Assembly: GCA_946630405.1 (NCBI GenBank)
Contig: CAMOYW010000045.1
Coordinates: 1 to 7,158, forward strand
Direction of reading: 5' to 3'
From: an uncultured Clostridia bacterium
Lineage (GTDB): Bacteria > Bacillota > Clostridia > Lachnospirales > CAG-274
DNA length: 7,158 nt
Part shown: positions 6,730-7,158 of the stretch, piece by piece
How the letters are laid out: every line of letters starts with the position of its first letter
How positions within the stretch are numbered: the stretch's first letter is position 1
Program-made: the position numbers and the translations under genes
The notes under the pieces: model-generated
Seen by the model: the letters and a program-made list of their open reading frames with translations, nothing else
The model's database searches: none
What the model was told of the DNA's origin: nothing

Positions 6730-7158
6730 TCAATATACGAACTGCTCACGGTAACGCATATATTTACTTACCATAAGCATTATCTTAAATATAATTGCAT
6801 CGTCAAAGTTTCTCAAATCAAGCCCCGTAAGCTTCTGGAGCTTATCAAGCCTATATACGAGCGTATTTCTGTGGATGTAAAGCTGTCTGCTCGTTTCGGA
6901 AACATTGAGGTTGTTTTCAAAAAACTTGTTGACCGTCACAAGAGTTTCTTCATCGAACTGATCCACCGTTACGTTATGAAGCACCTCGTTTATAAAGGTC
7001 TTGCAAAGGTTTGAAGGAAGCTGATATATAAGTCTTCCTATACCGAGCTGTTCAAAGTTTACGATACTCTTGCTCTCTTCAAATATCTTGCCGACCTCAA
7101 GAGCCATTGTTGCCTCTTTATAGGATGCGGAAACGTTGTTAAGGTCGTCCACAACTGT
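6730..7158 (-). CDS. PucR/CdaR-type helix-turn-helix transcriptional regulator (C-terminal part; 5' end beyond window)
   Basis: The frame is open through the window edge; 142 C-terminal residues are visible. A GTG at 7152 is in frame but is almost certainly internal, because the segment SYKEATMALEVGKIF that follows is typical of the end of the GGDEF-like domain preceding the PucR C-terminal HTH (PF17853/PF13556). The HTH is clear: NVSETSRQLYIHRNTLVYRL (visible residues 85-104) and LQKLTGLDL after it. Such proteins bind DNA through this C-terminal domain and sense a ligand (sugar diacids in CdaR, purine-related in PucR) or a partner through missing N-terminal domains. The gene lies 9 bp ahead of ftsE on the same strand, so it is likely co-transcribed and might regulate this operon; that is inference. 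The ligand cannot be told from this fragment. Confidence 0.9.
   Translation of the reverse strand, partial: TVVDDLNNVSASYKEATMALEVGKIFEESKSIVNFEQLGIGRLIYQLPSNLCKTFINEVLHNVTVDQFDEETLVTVNKFFENNLNVSETSRQLYIHRNTLVYRLDKLQKLTGLDLRNFDDAIIFKIMLMVSKYMRYREQFVY

Overview
The window reads as part of a Gram-positive Clostridia chromosome. Oscillospiraceae/Ruminococcaceae-like is my best guess, from the gene set, the Thr-rich extracellular linkers and the moderate base composition; the exact taxon cannot be settled from sequence alone. All recognisable genes lie on the minus strand, so the biological order runs from high to low coordinates. No RNA genes, mobile elements or CRISPR arrays were seen.

Layout, in transcription order: (1) the 3' end of a PucR/CdaR-type helix-turn-helix regulator (6730-7158, cut by the window edge); (2) ftsE, the ABC ATPase (6037-6720); (3) ftsX, its membrane partner (4806-6044), with a long Thr-rich extracellular insertion; (4) a secreted coiled-coil M23 (LytM) peptidase with a complete active site (3655-4809); (5) a membrane-anchored protein with a copper-amine-oxidase-N-like domain and a Beta_propel (COG4880-type) domain (1485-3650); (6) a 130-bp gap with a good sigma-A-type promoter; (7) a Ser/Thr protein kinase (1-1354, C-terminus beyond the window edge) with a very acidic, Trp-punctuated tail. 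The kinase appears in the six-frame ORFs only as shadow fragments because it runs off the window.

Genes 1-5 are packed with gaps of 9 bp or less, or with overlaps (8 nt for ftsE/ftsX, 4 nt for ftsX/M23), and look like one translationally coupled unit. From known FtsEX biology, FtsE ATP hydrolysis acts through FtsX on a coiled-coil peptidoglycan hydrolase outside the membrane; gene 4 is the obvious hydrolase. Gene 5, joined to the unit by a 4-nt gap, is a candidate extra extracytoplasmic component. No clear terminator separates gene 5 from the kinase, so the kinase may be expressed from both its own promoter and read-through. A role for the kinase in controlling this module is only an inference from position.

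The most unusual points are the roughly 90-residue Thr-rich repeat insertion in the FtsX extracellular domain, the propeller protein placed in an ftsEX-hydrolase operon, and the non-RD (HAD) kinase with its acidic PW-motif tail.
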